A stretch of 64,000 bases of DNA. Source: Chitinophaga sancti (GTDB taxonomy: Bacteria; Bacteroidota; Bacteroidia; Chitinophagales; Chitinophagaceae). Under the pieces are notes generated by a model. It was given only the letters and a program-made list of their open reading frames with translations. It did no database searches and was not told where the DNA came from. Position 1 is the first letter of the stretch, and each line of letters begins with the position of its first letter. Positions 53,001-62,204 of the stretch are shown in pieces. The translations under genes and the position numbers were made by a program. The DNA is taken from positions 5,890,001 to 5,954,000 of the forward strand of contig NZ_CP139972.1 of the NCBI RefSeq assembly GCF_034424315.1, in the 5' to 3' direction.

Positions 53001-53988
53001 GTCCTCCATTACGGCTAGGAATAAAGAGGGTTCTGGTATAGGACTTTACCTGGTAAAGAACTATGCAGAACAACTGGGGGGCTATGTAAACATCACATCT
53101 GTTGAAGGTGAAGGTACTAATGTAACTGTCACACTGCCCGTGCCGGAAAAGGAAGTGCTTCCTGTTCCGAAGGAAGAGAGGCTGTTGCCGGGTAACCAGG
53201 AGCACAACGACAATCCCCCTGAAAAACCGCTTCGTAAAAAAGTCCTTATTGTAGACGACAACCAGGAAATCACTGAATTCCTGCAGCAGGCCCTTGCGGC
53301 CCAATACCAAACCCAAACAGCCCCTGACGGCAAAAAGGGAGAAGCCCTTAGCATCGAATGGCAGCCCGACCTCATCATCGTAGACGTCATGATGCCTGTA
53401 ATGGATGGCCTGGAAATGAGCAAACGACTCAAAAAGCAGGTTATGACGGCGACCATACCTATTATATTATTAACCGCCAAAGACGACAGGAAAACTGAAC
53501 TGGAGAGCATTGACCTCGGTGCCGATACATTTATGTCCAAACCTTTCGATATTTCCATCCTGCTTTCCAGGATTGAACAACTCCTGAAACGCAGGGAAGA
53601 CATGGAAAGCCAGCTAAGGATTTCGGCCCTCACTGACCCAACAGAAGAAAAAGCCTTATCCCGCGATGAGGAATTCCTCTCTAACATCACCCGGATCATT
53701 GAGGAGAAAATGGACGATCCCCAGTTCAATGTACAGGTGCTCGGCGACCTGAGTTTTACCAATTCCAGACAACTTTACCGTAAAATAAAGCAACTCACCA
53801 GCCTTACCCCGGTAGAATACATCCGCTCCATCCGGATGAAAAAAGCCGCGGTTCTCCTCCAAAAGAACAAATTCTCCGTGGCAGAGGTCATGTACATGGT
53901 CGGCTTTTCTGAAGCCTCTTATTTTTCCAAATGCTTCCAGGCAGAATTCGGACAAACACCTTCTCGGTTTGTAAAGAACAATTTATAG
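50065..53988 (+). CDS. Hybrid two-component system regulator (HTCS)
   Basis: Single-polypeptide sensor and regulator of 1307 residues. Domains in order: signal peptide (to about 21), two-bladed Reg_prop propeller repeats (30-660, with repeated LWLGTxxGL-type motifs), Y_Y_Y domain (about 672-752), a membrane helix (767-787), HisKA (FADISHELKTPLSL near 815), HATPase (VADTGIGIP, GSGIGLYLVKNY), receiver (VLIVDDNQE and IIVDVMMPVMDG, phospho-Asp near 1105), and AraC HTH (1212-1307). In Bacteroidota these sense an oligosaccharide in the periplasm and activate the adjacent PUL, here the galactan-type genes downstream. Confidence 0.95.
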   Translation: MLKRFICTAIFILFVQLLWGQNYQYHTFKNIAIGPEATTINAFAQDSLGLMWLGTNNGLYSYDGFSVQSHLGNDTSHKTFVYDIIVINKELMCLAMENGIFFYNYQKDQYETSPVQFPTDVRTLLLENDNLWIGSFKGLFKYNLTQKKLEKVGYKGLSNHTIYSLTRTSTGDILIGTYNGLYCLPADKSQIRQISLADPHKRSNLFVNALFEDTSRNIIWVGTEGGIYYYDLHKNLAVKLPILQDHSVKSLITDNRNKLLIGTDAGFYIYSPDTEQLERIVHDARNKGSIVNNIIWSLFADKESNIWLGTDYGISLLQNQNSLQVIPIFEITHEKDGNRLYNIYKDTYGDYWLGGTNGIIRASSPGAHEVLSAWYKMGDKALPISHNRIRDIFEDKDRNVWVATDGGINRFDHQAKAFVNYNIIDSSQSRNANWAYSIQEDAQKRLWIATYLGGIFVVDRSQLTGGTNREVPHHTAAPDMGLNNPAIIAVHNLAAHNGLAGNSVNQLARDQQGNIWALIYNRAIHKIDPLTFHVATVMDGSKHPSYMIADDAGVIWIGCQESISRIKDGQIKTIPFNAGGILSMEQVAGNIWISTSEGIWMMDRHTTTVKRFNSSQSAFTSIYYDRDLHEVYLGGADELGIAATAIQTATGAGTKLCLTALYINGKLTGSVRYKDEIRLNHEQNNLAFAISDLNYSDPEGSRYVYRITQLDDDWITLPLNNNLITYNNLNYGNYTLLVSKLDAYGKPYANPLKLSITIIPPWYYTNLAKAIYFLIVVGLVLWAINFFRVRHNLKIERIEKQKTVELTNLKLNFFADISHELKTPLSLILAPVSQMLAETRSPLKKKQLEGIQQNALKLNGLIHRVLNFNRADSNALSALVLSKLELVAFGRKLYEAFISKNRAFTFTCNKEEIYIDTDIIRTEAIISNLLSNACRYTNDGGAIHLDIHQKNNAVAISVADTGIGIPAAELPYVFERFFKSSITARNKEGSGIGLYLVKNYAEQLGGYVNITSVEGEGTNVTVTLPVPEKEVLPVPKEERLLPGNQEHNDNPPEKPLRKKVLIVDDNQEITEFLQQALAAQYQTQTAPDGKKGEALSIEWQPDLIIVDVMMPVMDGLEMSKRLKKQVMTATIPIILLTAKDDRKTELESIDLGADTFMSKPFDISILLSRIEQLLKRREDMESQLRISALTDPTEEKALSRDEEFLSNITRIIEEKMDDPQFNVQVLGDLSFTNSRQLYRKIKQLTSLTPVEYIRSIRMKKAAVLLQKNKFSVAEVMYMVGFSEASYFSKCFQAEFGQTPSRFVKNNL

Positions 53989-54082
53989 ATATATATAATC
54001 AATATGTGTATCCTTTGTCTGAATTTTATCCTATTATGTCCGATATCAGCCCCGCTTAAAACCGATTCTTAAATAGTTTCGG

Positions 54083-54105
54083 ACCGTACGAAAAACTGAT
54101 ACGGT
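54083..54105 (+). promoter_or_regulatory. Inverted repeat upstream of the first PUL enzyme gene
   Basis: ACCGTA (54083-54088) and TACGGT (54100-54105) flank an 11-base spacer just before the ATG at 54109. It is a candidate regulator site, though its closeness to the start codon would suit repression or RNA structure better than activation. Confidence 0.35.
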
Positions 54106-54108
54106 TAT

Positions 54109-56592
54109 ATGTCCCTAAAGACGATTCCACTACTTTGCATGTGCTTGTATTTTACGGCCACGTTCGCTCAGCAAACTATCTATGTAGATAAAGCTGGTGT
54201 AATGCGCTGGTCGGATACTAAACAGGAGGCCTCCTTTTACGGGGTGAATTATACCCTGCCTTTTGCCCATGCTTACCGTTCAGTCAAAGACCACAAAGCA
54301 GCCATCGACAAAGATGTATACCACTTTTCCCGGCTTGGATTCAATGCTTACCGCATCCACATCTGGGATGTAGAAATCACCGATTCCATAGGAAGGTTAC
54401 AACAGAATGAGCACCTGGATCTCCTCGACTACCTGATCTCCAGGGTACAGCGCCGGGGAATCAGGGTGCTGATCACCTGCCAGACCAATTTTGGAAATGG
54501 TTACCCCGAAAGGAACGAGCCAACCGGTGGATTCTCCTATTTATATGGTAAATGTGATGTGCACAAGCACCCAGGGGCCATTGCAGCACAACAGACTTAT
54601 GTAAAGCAGTTACTCTCACATCTCAATCCATACACCGGTAAGGCCTATAAAGAAGATCCGACCATTGTAGGCTTTGAGATCAATAATGAGCCCTGCCATG
54701 AGGAATCTCCTGCGCAGACCAAAAAGTACATTGCCGGGATGGTAGCCGCCATCAGGTCTACCGGCAATAAGAAGCCAGTCTTCTATAATGTAAGCCATAA
54801 CCGGGAGCATGTATCTTCTTTCTATACATCTGATATTCAAGGTACTACCTACCAATGGTATCCTATTGGCCTGGTAGCCGGTCATACCCGGAAAGGGAAT
54901 TTCCTGCCTCATGTAGACCAATACAATATCCCTTTCTCCGGCGAAAAAGGGTTTAACACCAAGGCAAAGGCTATTTACGAATTCGATCCGGCAGACATTA
55001 CCTATAGTTATATGTACCCTGCTATGACCCGGACATTCCGTAGCCAGGGTTTCCAATGGATCACCCAGTTTGCATATGATCCCATCGATATTGCAGCTTA
55101 TAATACCGAGTACCAGACACACTATCTCAACCTGGCTTATACTCCCAGGAAAGCCCTGAGCATGAAAATAGCAGCAGCGGTGGCCAGCACTGTAAAAAGA
55201 GGGGAACGATTCCCGGCCTATCCTGCTGATACTACGTTTGGAGATTTCCTGGTGAGTTACCAGCAGGACCTGAGCCTGCTCAATTCACCACAGCAGTATT
55301 TTTACTCTAACAATACCAGCGCAAGGCCTGTAGCTCCTGAGCAGCTGACCACAATAGCTGGTTATGGCAATTCACCGGTGGTGCAATATGAAGGTACAGG
55401 TGCCTATTTCCTGGATAAACTCGAAAATGGGGTATGGCGTTTAGAGCTTATGCCCGATGCTATCCAGGTAGCAGATCCCTTTGCAAAACCTGCCCCGGAC
55501 AAGGAGGTTGTCAGCATCGCATGGCATCAATGGCCTATGCAGCTGCAATTACCAGACCTGGGGAATCAATTTATTGTCAGGAGCGTCAACTCCGGCAAGC
55601 CGGATACCATCGCCGAGAAAGGTGCTTTTAACGTCAGTCCTGGTGTTTATATACTGATGAAGGAAGATACCCGGCGATGGTCTGCTTCTACTGAATGGAA
55701 GCATATTACGCTCGGTGAATTCGTAGCCCCGGCTGCACAACCCAGGCAATTTGTAGTTGTACATACACCACCTGCTACTGCTGATAGCGGGCAAAATATA
55801 GAGATCCATGCAGACATTGCTGGGCCCTCTTTCCCTGATAGCGTGATCCTTCAAACAGATCATGTCTCTTTCTGGTCCAGTCACAATCCTTCTGTTCGTT
55901 TAGAACGTGATCATGGATATACTTATAAGGGTACTATTCCTGCCGGTATGATCAATGGCAACGCATTAAAATATACGATTACTGTATATCATAACGGCAA
56001 AACATATACGTTCCCGCAAAACAACGCAGGTGCACCACTGGACTGGGATTTTACCGTGACCGCTTATTATGAAACTGCGATTACAAAGGATCTCATACTT
56101 GCCGGGGAACTGGAATACTATTCCCTGTCAGACAGTGCATTTATCCAGGCTGCCAGTGAAAGAGAGCAACCATATACAGCAACCGTGCAGCGATATATAA
56201 TGCATGTAAAGGATGAAAATGCACGTTTCTTCTGGAGAAAAAATATCAACAGGGACAGGTCATTCAATGCCGTAAAGTACCTCTGTGTATATGTTCCCAA
56301 AACAAGCCTGACTGCATTGAATGTAGGATTTATTACCACAGATGGTTATACCTATTCACAACGCATTGCATCAGCAAAAACACAGCAGGTATACAAGGTA
56401 CCAGTCAGCGGTTTACAACAGGATAGTACCGCGCTATTACCTCGTCCATACCCGGTTTTCCTGGATCAATACTTCACACCAAAAACCAACATTGACTTTA
56501 ATATTAACAACATTGAAACACTAAACATTTCCACCACAGACAAGGTGCCGGATCACGCTTCCATAGACATTGGAGCCATCTGGCTTGAGTAA
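54109..56592 (+). CDS. Secreted clan-A glycoside hydrolase (GH5-like)
   Basis: Protein of 827 residues with a signal peptide (MSLKTIPLLCMCLYFTATFAQ). The N-terminal ~380 residues form a TIM barrel: RIHIWDVE, VLITCQTNF, the acid/base in GFEINNEP (Glu near 194) and a probable nucleophile in KAIYEFDPAD (Glu near 290). Two or more beta-rich domains follow, the last ending in a carbohydrate-binding-like module. It opens the enzyme part of the PUL, between the regulator and SusC. The exact GH family and substrate are uncertain; galactan or a linked glycan is the contextual guess. Confidence 0.75.
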   Translation: MSLKTIPLLCMCLYFTATFAQQTIYVDKAGVMRWSDTKQEASFYGVNYTLPFAHAYRSVKDHKAAIDKDVYHFSRLGFNAYRIHIWDVEITDSIGRLQQNEHLDLLDYLISRVQRRGIRVLITCQTNFGNGYPERNEPTGGFSYLYGKCDVHKHPGAIAAQQTYVKQLLSHLNPYTGKAYKEDPTIVGFEINNEPCHEESPAQTKKYIAGMVAAIRSTGNKKPVFYNVSHNREHVSSFYTSDIQGTTYQWYPIGLVAGHTRKGNFLPHVDQYNIPFSGEKGFNTKAKAIYEFDPADITYSYMYPAMTRTFRSQGFQWITQFAYDPIDIAAYNTEYQTHYLNLAYTPRKALSMKIAAAVASTVKRGERFPAYPADTTFGDFLVSYQQDLSLLNSPQQYFYSNNTSARPVAPEQLTTIAGYGNSPVVQYEGTGAYFLDKLENGVWRLELMPDAIQVADPFAKPAPDKEVVSIAWHQWPMQLQLPDLGNQFIVRSVNSGKPDTIAEKGAFNVSPGVYILMKEDTRRWSASTEWKHITLGEFVAPAAQPRQFVVVHTPPATADSGQNIEIHADIAGPSFPDSVILQTDHVSFWSSHNPSVRLERDHGYTYKGTIPAGMINGNALKYTITVYHNGKTYTFPQNNAGAPLDWDFTVTAYYETAITKDLILAGELEYYSLSDSAFIQAASEREQPYTATVQRYIMHVKDENARFFWRKNINRDRSFNAVKYLCVYVPKTSLTALNVGFITTDGYTYSQRIASAKTQQVYKVPVSGLQQDSTALLPRPYPVFLDQYFTPKTNIDFNINNIETLNISTTDKVPDHASIDIGAIWLE

Positions 56593-56623
56593 ACAGATCG
56601 TATAAAAATTTTAATTCCACAAT

Positions 56624-59563
56624 ATGAAGAAATCAATTTTCCGCAAATTCCTATTCTGCCTATGCATGGTGATCAGCAGCCTGGGGGTATATGCCCAGGA
56701 GCAGCGCCGTACAGTAAATGGTGCTGTAACCGATGAAGGCGGGAAAGCACTTGAAAGAGTGTCAGTATTAGTTAGCGGCACCAGCGTGAGTACCCTCACC
56801 AATGCTGCCGGGTTTTTTACTGTAACACTGCCTCCGGGAAAAGATGTACTGGAATTTACTTATGTAGGTGCTGCTAAAAAGATCGTGAAAGCAACAGGTG
56901 ATACCCTGCATGTAGTCATGTCTTTCGAAGACAAAAAACTGGATGAAATAGTCGTGATCGGCTATGGTACCAAGACTAAAAAAGATATGACGGGTTCCGC
57001 TGTCAGCATCAGCAGCAAGCAGTTTAACCCTGGTTTGGTGGGTTCCTCCGAACAACTGATCAGTGGTAAATCTTCCGGTGTACAGATCATGACCAATGGT
57101 GGTTCTCCTACCGCTGGTAGCACGATCCGCATACGTGGCGGGGCTTCTTTAAGTGCCAGCAATTCACCCCTGGTGGTATTGGATGGTGTGCCGCTGGAAA
57201 CCGGTGGTATCAGTGGTAACTCCAGCAATTTCCTGAGTATGATCAACCCCAATGATATTGAAAGTATCACGGTGCTGAAAGATGCAGCTTCCACTGCTAT
57301 CTACGGTTCCAGGGCGTCTAACGGGGTATTGATGATCACTACTAAAAAAGGGAAAGGCGACCAGCTGAAGCTGAACTTCTCCTCTGTTGTTACCTTACAG
57401 CAGAGCAAGAAAGTGGCTGATATGATGTCTCCATCACAGTTCAGAGAAGTGATAAATGCAGCAGGAACCGATGCGCAAAAGGCACTCCTAGGCAGCAGTA
57501 ATACAGACTGGCAAAAACAGGTATTCAAGAATGCCATGGGTACTGACAATAACCTGGGTCTTACCGGCAAAATTGCGAAGGCTGTGCCTTTCCGTGCTTC
57601 ATTAGGGTATTACAACCAGGATGGTAATTTACAAACAGATAAGACAAGACGTTTCACCGGTTCATTGGTAGTGACGCCGAGCTTCTTCGACAAACACCTG
57701 AACCTGACCTTCAACCTGAAAGGTGCAGCGAATAATAACCGGTTTGCCAATACAGATGCGATCTGGTCTTCTGTTGCCTTCAATCCTACACAAGCTGTAT
57801 ACTCCGGTAAATCTGCTTTTGGTGGTTTTTATGAAAGCCTTGACAATAGTGGTGTTCCAGCTACCGGTGCTAACCGCAACCCTGTTGGATTATTGGAACA
57901 GGAAACCCGTAAGAGTGATGTGTACAGAAGTATCGGCAACTTTGATGCGGATTATAGGTTCCATTTCCTGCCTGACCTGAAAGCCCACGTTACACTGGGT
58001 TACGATTACAGTAAGGGCGAAGGGTCTGTATGGATCCCTGCATCATCTGCAAACGGTTATAATGTAGGGGGATCTAACAATGAATATTCCCAGACGCTGA
58101 AGAACAAATTGTTCACCGGCTATCTGAATTATAGCAAGAACATCGGTATTCACAAGTTTGATGCAACAGCGGGTTATGATTACCAGCACTGGAGTGCTAA
58201 AACACCTGCAATTACCTACTACAATGAAAAAGGGGTATTGCAGTCTACCTCCAAAGCAACGGATGAGCGCCATGTGTTGCTCTCCTACTATGGAAGAGTG
58301 AACTATACATTATTCTCAAAATACATGATCACAGGAACTGTCAGGAGAGATGGTACTTCCCGTTTCAGTCCTGAAAACAGGTGGGGTACTTTCCCGTCCG
58401 TTGCAGTAGCCTGGAATGTAATTGATGAGAATTTTCTTAAAAACAGCAAAGTATTGAGCAACCTTAAATTAAGGGCCAGTTATGGTGTAACCGGGCAGCA
58501 GGATGGTATAGGCAACTATAGCTACATGTCCGTGTATCAACAGGGGAACAAATATGCACAATATCGTTTTGGGGATGAATACTTGTATGTATACAGACCA
58601 TCTGTCTATGTATACGATTTGAAATGGGAAACTACAAAAGCATTCAACTACGGTTTAGACTTCGGGTTCTTAAATAACAGGATCTCTGGTTCTGCTGAAT
58701 ACTACACCCGTAAAACTTACGACCTGCTGGCAAATGTATCAGTGCCTGCCGGTACTAACTTTGATCAGACAGCTACCACCAACGTTGGTAATATTGAAAG
58801 TCATGGTTTTGAATTCCAATTGAACACTACCCCTATCAGCAGTAAAGATTTCAAACTGGATGTGAATTTCAATGCTACCAACCAGTATACGAAAGTTACC
58901 AATATCACACTGGTACAAGGTGCAACAACCGTTGGTACTTATGCTGGTCCTGCTGTTGCCGGCAGGGGTATCCAGATCCTTACACCCGGTTACCAGCCAA
59001 ATATGTTTTATGTATACAAACAGGTATACGATGCAGCTGGCAAGCCGCTGGAAGGGGTATATGCTGACCTGAACCATGATGGTGTGATCAATGAAAGTGA
59101 CCTGTATCGCTATCATTCTCCTGCTGCCACCTGGATGCTGGGCTTTAATACACAGGCTACCTATAAGAAGTGGTCTGCCGGGTTCACTATGCGTGCAAAC
59201 CTTGGCAACTATGTATACAATAATACAAAGATGAGCCTGAGCGCCTGGGAAACCGTACAGTATGTAGATGCTGCGCTGAACAACTTGCATAAAGATTACC
59301 TGAACACAGGTTTTAAAACACGCCAGTATTACTCAGACTATTATGTTGAGAATGCCTCTTTCCTGAGAATGGATAATATGTCAGTCGCTTATAACCTTGG
59401 AAAAGTGGTGAAGCACGTGAATATGCGTATTGGTGCCATTGCACAGAATGTATTCACGATCACCAAATATACCGGACAGGATCCAGAGGTAACCAATGGA
59501 TACGAAAGCGCATTCTATCCCCGTCCACGTACTTATTCCATCAACATTAACCTTGAGTTCTAA
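56624..59563 (+). CDS. susC: SusC-like TonB-dependent outer-membrane transporter
   Basis: Protein of 979 residues. A signal peptide is followed by a carboxypeptidase-regulatory-like domain (VNGAVTDEGGKALERVSVLVSGTSVSTLTNAAG), the SusC plug (IVVIGYGTKTKKDMTGSAVSI, LVVLDGVPLE, IESITVLKDAASTAIYGSRASNGV) and a beta-barrel ending in INLEF. It imports oligosaccharides bound by SusD, energised by TonB. It sits 5 bases before susD. Confidence 0.95.
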   Translation: MKKSIFRKFLFCLCMVISSLGVYAQEQRRTVNGAVTDEGGKALERVSVLVSGTSVSTLTNAAGFFTVTLPPGKDVLEFTYVGAAKKIVKATGDTLHVVMSFEDKKLDEIVVIGYGTKTKKDMTGSAVSISSKQFNPGLVGSSEQLISGKSSGVQIMTNGGSPTAGSTIRIRGGASLSASNSPLVVLDGVPLETGGISGNSSNFLSMINPNDIESITVLKDAASTAIYGSRASNGVLMITTKKGKGDQLKLNFSSVVTLQQSKKVADMMSPSQFREVINAAGTDAQKALLGSSNTDWQKQVFKNAMGTDNNLGLTGKIAKAVPFRASLGYYNQDGNLQTDKTRRFTGSLVVTPSFFDKHLNLTFNLKGAANNNRFANTDAIWSSVAFNPTQAVYSGKSAFGGFYESLDNSGVPATGANRNPVGLLEQETRKSDVYRSIGNFDADYRFHFLPDLKAHVTLGYDYSKGEGSVWIPASSANGYNVGGSNNEYSQTLKNKLFTGYLNYSKNIGIHKFDATAGYDYQHWSAKTPAITYYNEKGVLQSTSKATDERHVLLSYYGRVNYTLFSKYMITGTVRRDGTSRFSPENRWGTFPSVAVAWNVIDENFLKNSKVLSNLKLRASYGVTGQQDGIGNYSYMSVYQQGNKYAQYRFGDEYLYVYRPSVYVYDLKWETTKAFNYGLDFGFLNNRISGSAEYYTRKTYDLLANVSVPAGTNFDQTATTNVGNIESHGFEFQLNTTPISSKDFKLDVNFNATNQYTKVTNITLVQGATTVGTYAGPAVAGRGIQILTPGYQPNMFYVYKQVYDAAGKPLEGVYADLNHDGVINESDLYRYHSPAATWMLGFNTQATYKKWSAGFTMRANLGNYVYNNTKMSLSAWETVQYVDAALNNLHKDYLNTGFKTRQYYSDYYVENASFLRMDNMSVAYNLGKVVKHVNMRIGAIAQNVFTITKYTGQDPEVTNGYESAFYPRPRTYSININLEF

Positions 59564-59568
59564 CGATT

Positions 59569-61131
59569 ATGAAAAAGATCTTATCCTTCATATTATTGAT
59601 CACCATGCTGGCATCCTGTACCAAGGATCTGAACCAGGTACCCAGCGTGGAGAATACATCAGAATCTGTATATACCTCTTTGGCTAATTACAAATCTGTA
59701 TTGGCAAAACTTTATGCTGCCTTTGCAGTAGCGGGTATTGAAAAAGGAGATGGTAATGCAGATATGGCCAGCAGCACCGCATCCTGGGGCTATTTAAGGG
59801 TATACTTCAACCTACAGGAAATACCCACAGATGAAGTGGTCTATACCTGGGCAGGTGGTGATAACCTGACGAATATTCAGTACATGACCTGGGGAGCTTC
59901 TGACACCTGGGTAAGTGCCATGTATTATCGTATATATTATACCGTTGCACTCTGCAATGAATTCCTGAGAAATGCGACTGATGAAAAGATCGCTGCCTTT
60001 TCTAATTCTGACCAGGCCAGCCTGAAAGTATTCAGGGCTGAAGCCCGCTTCCTGCGTGCGCTGGCTTATTCACATGCCATGGACCTGTATGGCAATGTGC
60101 CTTTCGTTACCGAGAAAGATAAGGCAGGTGCGTTCACTCCATCACGGATTAAAAGGGCAGACCTGTATGCTTACATCCAGTCTGAATTGCGGGATATTGA
60201 AGAAGTACTGCCCGCTCCCTTACAGAATGAATATGGCCGTGTGAGCAAGGCAGCTGCCTGGACATTGCTGGCAAAGAACTACCTGAATGCCGCTGTGTAT
60301 ACCGGGGCTGCGGATTATACTAATTGCGTGACCTATTGCAATAAAATCATCAATGGTGGTTATTCTTTAGAACCTGTTTATAAAAAACTGTTCAATGGTG
60401 AGAATGATAAGCGTACTAAAAATGAAATCATCTTCCCGATTGAAGCAGATGTAGCACATACTACAACCTGGGGTGGTACTACTTACCTGGTGAACGGGCC
60501 TATAGTAGGCTCTATGAAGGCAACTGACTATGGTGTGGTATCAGGCTGGTCCAGCATTCGCACGCTGAGGGAATTTGTGAGCCTGTTTCCCGATCAGGCA
60601 GATGTTCGCGGCAATTTTTATAAAGACGGACAAAGCCTGAATGTAGATGATCCATCTTCTTCCAGCCTGGGATACGGTATTGTTAAATTTACAAACCTGA
60701 ATGATGATGGTACTTATACCACAGATGGTGGCCTGGTAAATACAGATTTCCCGATGTTCCGCCTGGCAGATGTATACCTGATGTATGCGGAAGCAGTATT
60801 AAGAGGTGGTACCGGCGGCTCAGTTGGCGATGCTGTGAACTATGTAAACCAGTTGCGCGAACGTGCTTACCAGGGTACTTCAGGTGATATCAATGCTTCT
60901 ACCATGACGCTGGACTTCATCCTGGCAGAACGTGGCCGTGAGTTGTTCTGGGAATGTACCCGTCGTACAGACCTGATCCGCTATGGTAAGTTTACAGGGG
61001 GCGATTATTTATGGCAATGGAAAGGAGGCTCAGTGAATGGGGTGGCTGTGGATACAAAATATAACCTGTACCCGATTCCATCTACAGACCTGGCATCTAA
61101 TCCAAACCTTATTCAAAACACAGGCTACTAA
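59569..61131 (+). CDS. susD: SusD/RagB-like substrate-binding lipoprotein
   Basis: Lipoprotein of 520 residues (MLASCTKDLNQ lipobox) with the SusD fold: TPR helices including FRAEARFLRALAYSHAMDLYGNVPFVTE, and the C-terminal FILAERGRELFWECTRRTDLIRYGKF. It caps the SusC barrel on the cell surface and captures the glycan. It is paired with the SusC gene upstream. Confidence 0.95.
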   Translation: MKKILSFILLITMLASCTKDLNQVPSVENTSESVYTSLANYKSVLAKLYAAFAVAGIEKGDGNADMASSTASWGYLRVYFNLQEIPTDEVVYTWAGGDNLTNIQYMTWGASDTWVSAMYYRIYYTVALCNEFLRNATDEKIAAFSNSDQASLKVFRAEARFLRALAYSHAMDLYGNVPFVTEKDKAGAFTPSRIKRADLYAYIQSELRDIEEVLPAPLQNEYGRVSKAAAWTLLAKNYLNAAVYTGAADYTNCVTYCNKIINGGYSLEPVYKKLFNGENDKRTKNEIIFPIEADVAHTTTWGGTTYLVNGPIVGSMKATDYGVVSGWSSIRTLREFVSLFPDQADVRGNFYKDGQSLNVDDPSSSSLGYGIVKFTNLNDDGTYTTDGGLVNTDFPMFRLADVYLMYAEAVLRGGTGGSVGDAVNYVNQLRERAYQGTSGDINASTMTLDFILAERGRELFWECTRRTDLIRYGKFTGGDYLWQWKGGSVNGVAVDTKYNLYPIPSTDLASNPNLIQNTGY

Positions 61132-61142
61132 ACACAACGTCC

Positions 61143-62204
61143 ATGAAAAAAATACTTTTCTATATACTGAGTGTCTTCCTTTTCATCAGTTGTAAAAAGG
61201 AAGGGTCACAGCCAGTGCTGACTGGTTTTGCAGATGCAGCCCTGACGGCTACTGCTACAGAATTGAAATTGTCAAAGTCTGCAAAAGACAGCGTGGCATT
61301 GCAGCTCATGTGGGATGCAGGGAAATTAAGCGCTTCCAATGGTTATACCCTGGAGGAATCACTTTTGACAACTACCGTACAGTATGCCGTAGATGCCAGT
61401 TTTAGCAGCATCAAAAAAGAAGTAGCAGTGACCAGTTCTTCCATCTCTTATACCTCTGCTACATTGAATACTTTGGTATTAGGATTTGGATTAACTGCTG
61501 ATGAAAGTGGTACCTTGTACGTGCGTTTGAAATCAACACTGGCTGCCAATACATCTTCCAGGTACAGTAACGTGCTTACGCTGCATATCACTCCTTATAC
61601 AGCAGGTAGTGATGCTGCTTACTTATACATGGCCAGCACTGATCTGACATCTTTCCCATGGAAACTTTGTGCGAGAAATAAAGATGGTAAATACGATGGC
61701 TTTGTGAAAGTAGACCAGTGGTACAATTTCCTGCTCACCAACGAAGAAAGTAATAGTGCTTCTGTGATCTATGGTGGCTATCCTGCAAATGGTAACCAGT
61801 ATGTATTGTATGCAGGCAGCGATCGCTGGAACTGCTGGACTGCCAATGGCGGGTACCTTTATATCACTGCTAATACAAATGCACTTACCTGGAGTGAAAC
61901 AGTGGTGAGTTCTCTCAGTGTAGTAGGTGATTTTAATAGCTGGAGCACAACGGCTACGCCTATGACCTACGATGCTGCCAGGAAGATCTGGACAGCGACC
62001 ATCACCACTACAGCTGCAGAGCAATGGGGCATCAAGGTGCTGGTTAATCAAAGCTGGAGCTGGTTCTTTGGAGCAGGAGATGTAGCAGGTGTTACTACCT
62101 TATACACTGCGGATGCAAGCGGGTTCCCTTATACAAAAGTGGGTACCTATACATTAAAGCTGGACCTGAGCGATCCTCATCAATTTAAATACTCAGTAGA
62201 ATGA
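61143..62204 (+). CDS. SusE/SusF-like surface glycan-binding lipoprotein
   Basis: Lipoprotein of 353 residues (LFISCKKEG lipobox) with an N-terminal SusE domain (SKSAKDSVALQLMWDAGKLSASNGYTLE) and C-terminal starch-binding-like Ig modules (VVGDFNSWSTTATPMTYDAARKIWTATI, with surface Trp residues). It probably binds the substrate at the cell surface next to SusC/D. Its stop overlaps the GH53 start by four bases. Confidence 0.85.
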   Translation: MKKILFYILSVFLFISCKKEGSQPVLTGFADAALTATATELKLSKSAKDSVALQLMWDAGKLSASNGYTLEESLLTTTVQYAVDASFSSIKKEVAVTSSSISYTSATLNTLVLGFGLTADESGTLYVRLKSTLAANTSSRYSNVLTLHITPYTAGSDAAYLYMASTDLTSFPWKLCARNKDGKYDGFVKVDQWYNFLLTNEESNSASVIYGGYPANGNQYVLYAGSDRWNCWTANGGYLYITANTNALTWSETVVSSLSVVGDFNSWSTTATPMTYDAARKIWTATITTTAAEQWGIKVLVNQSWSWFFGAGDVAGVTTLYTADASGFPYTKVGTYTLKLDLSDPHQFKYSVE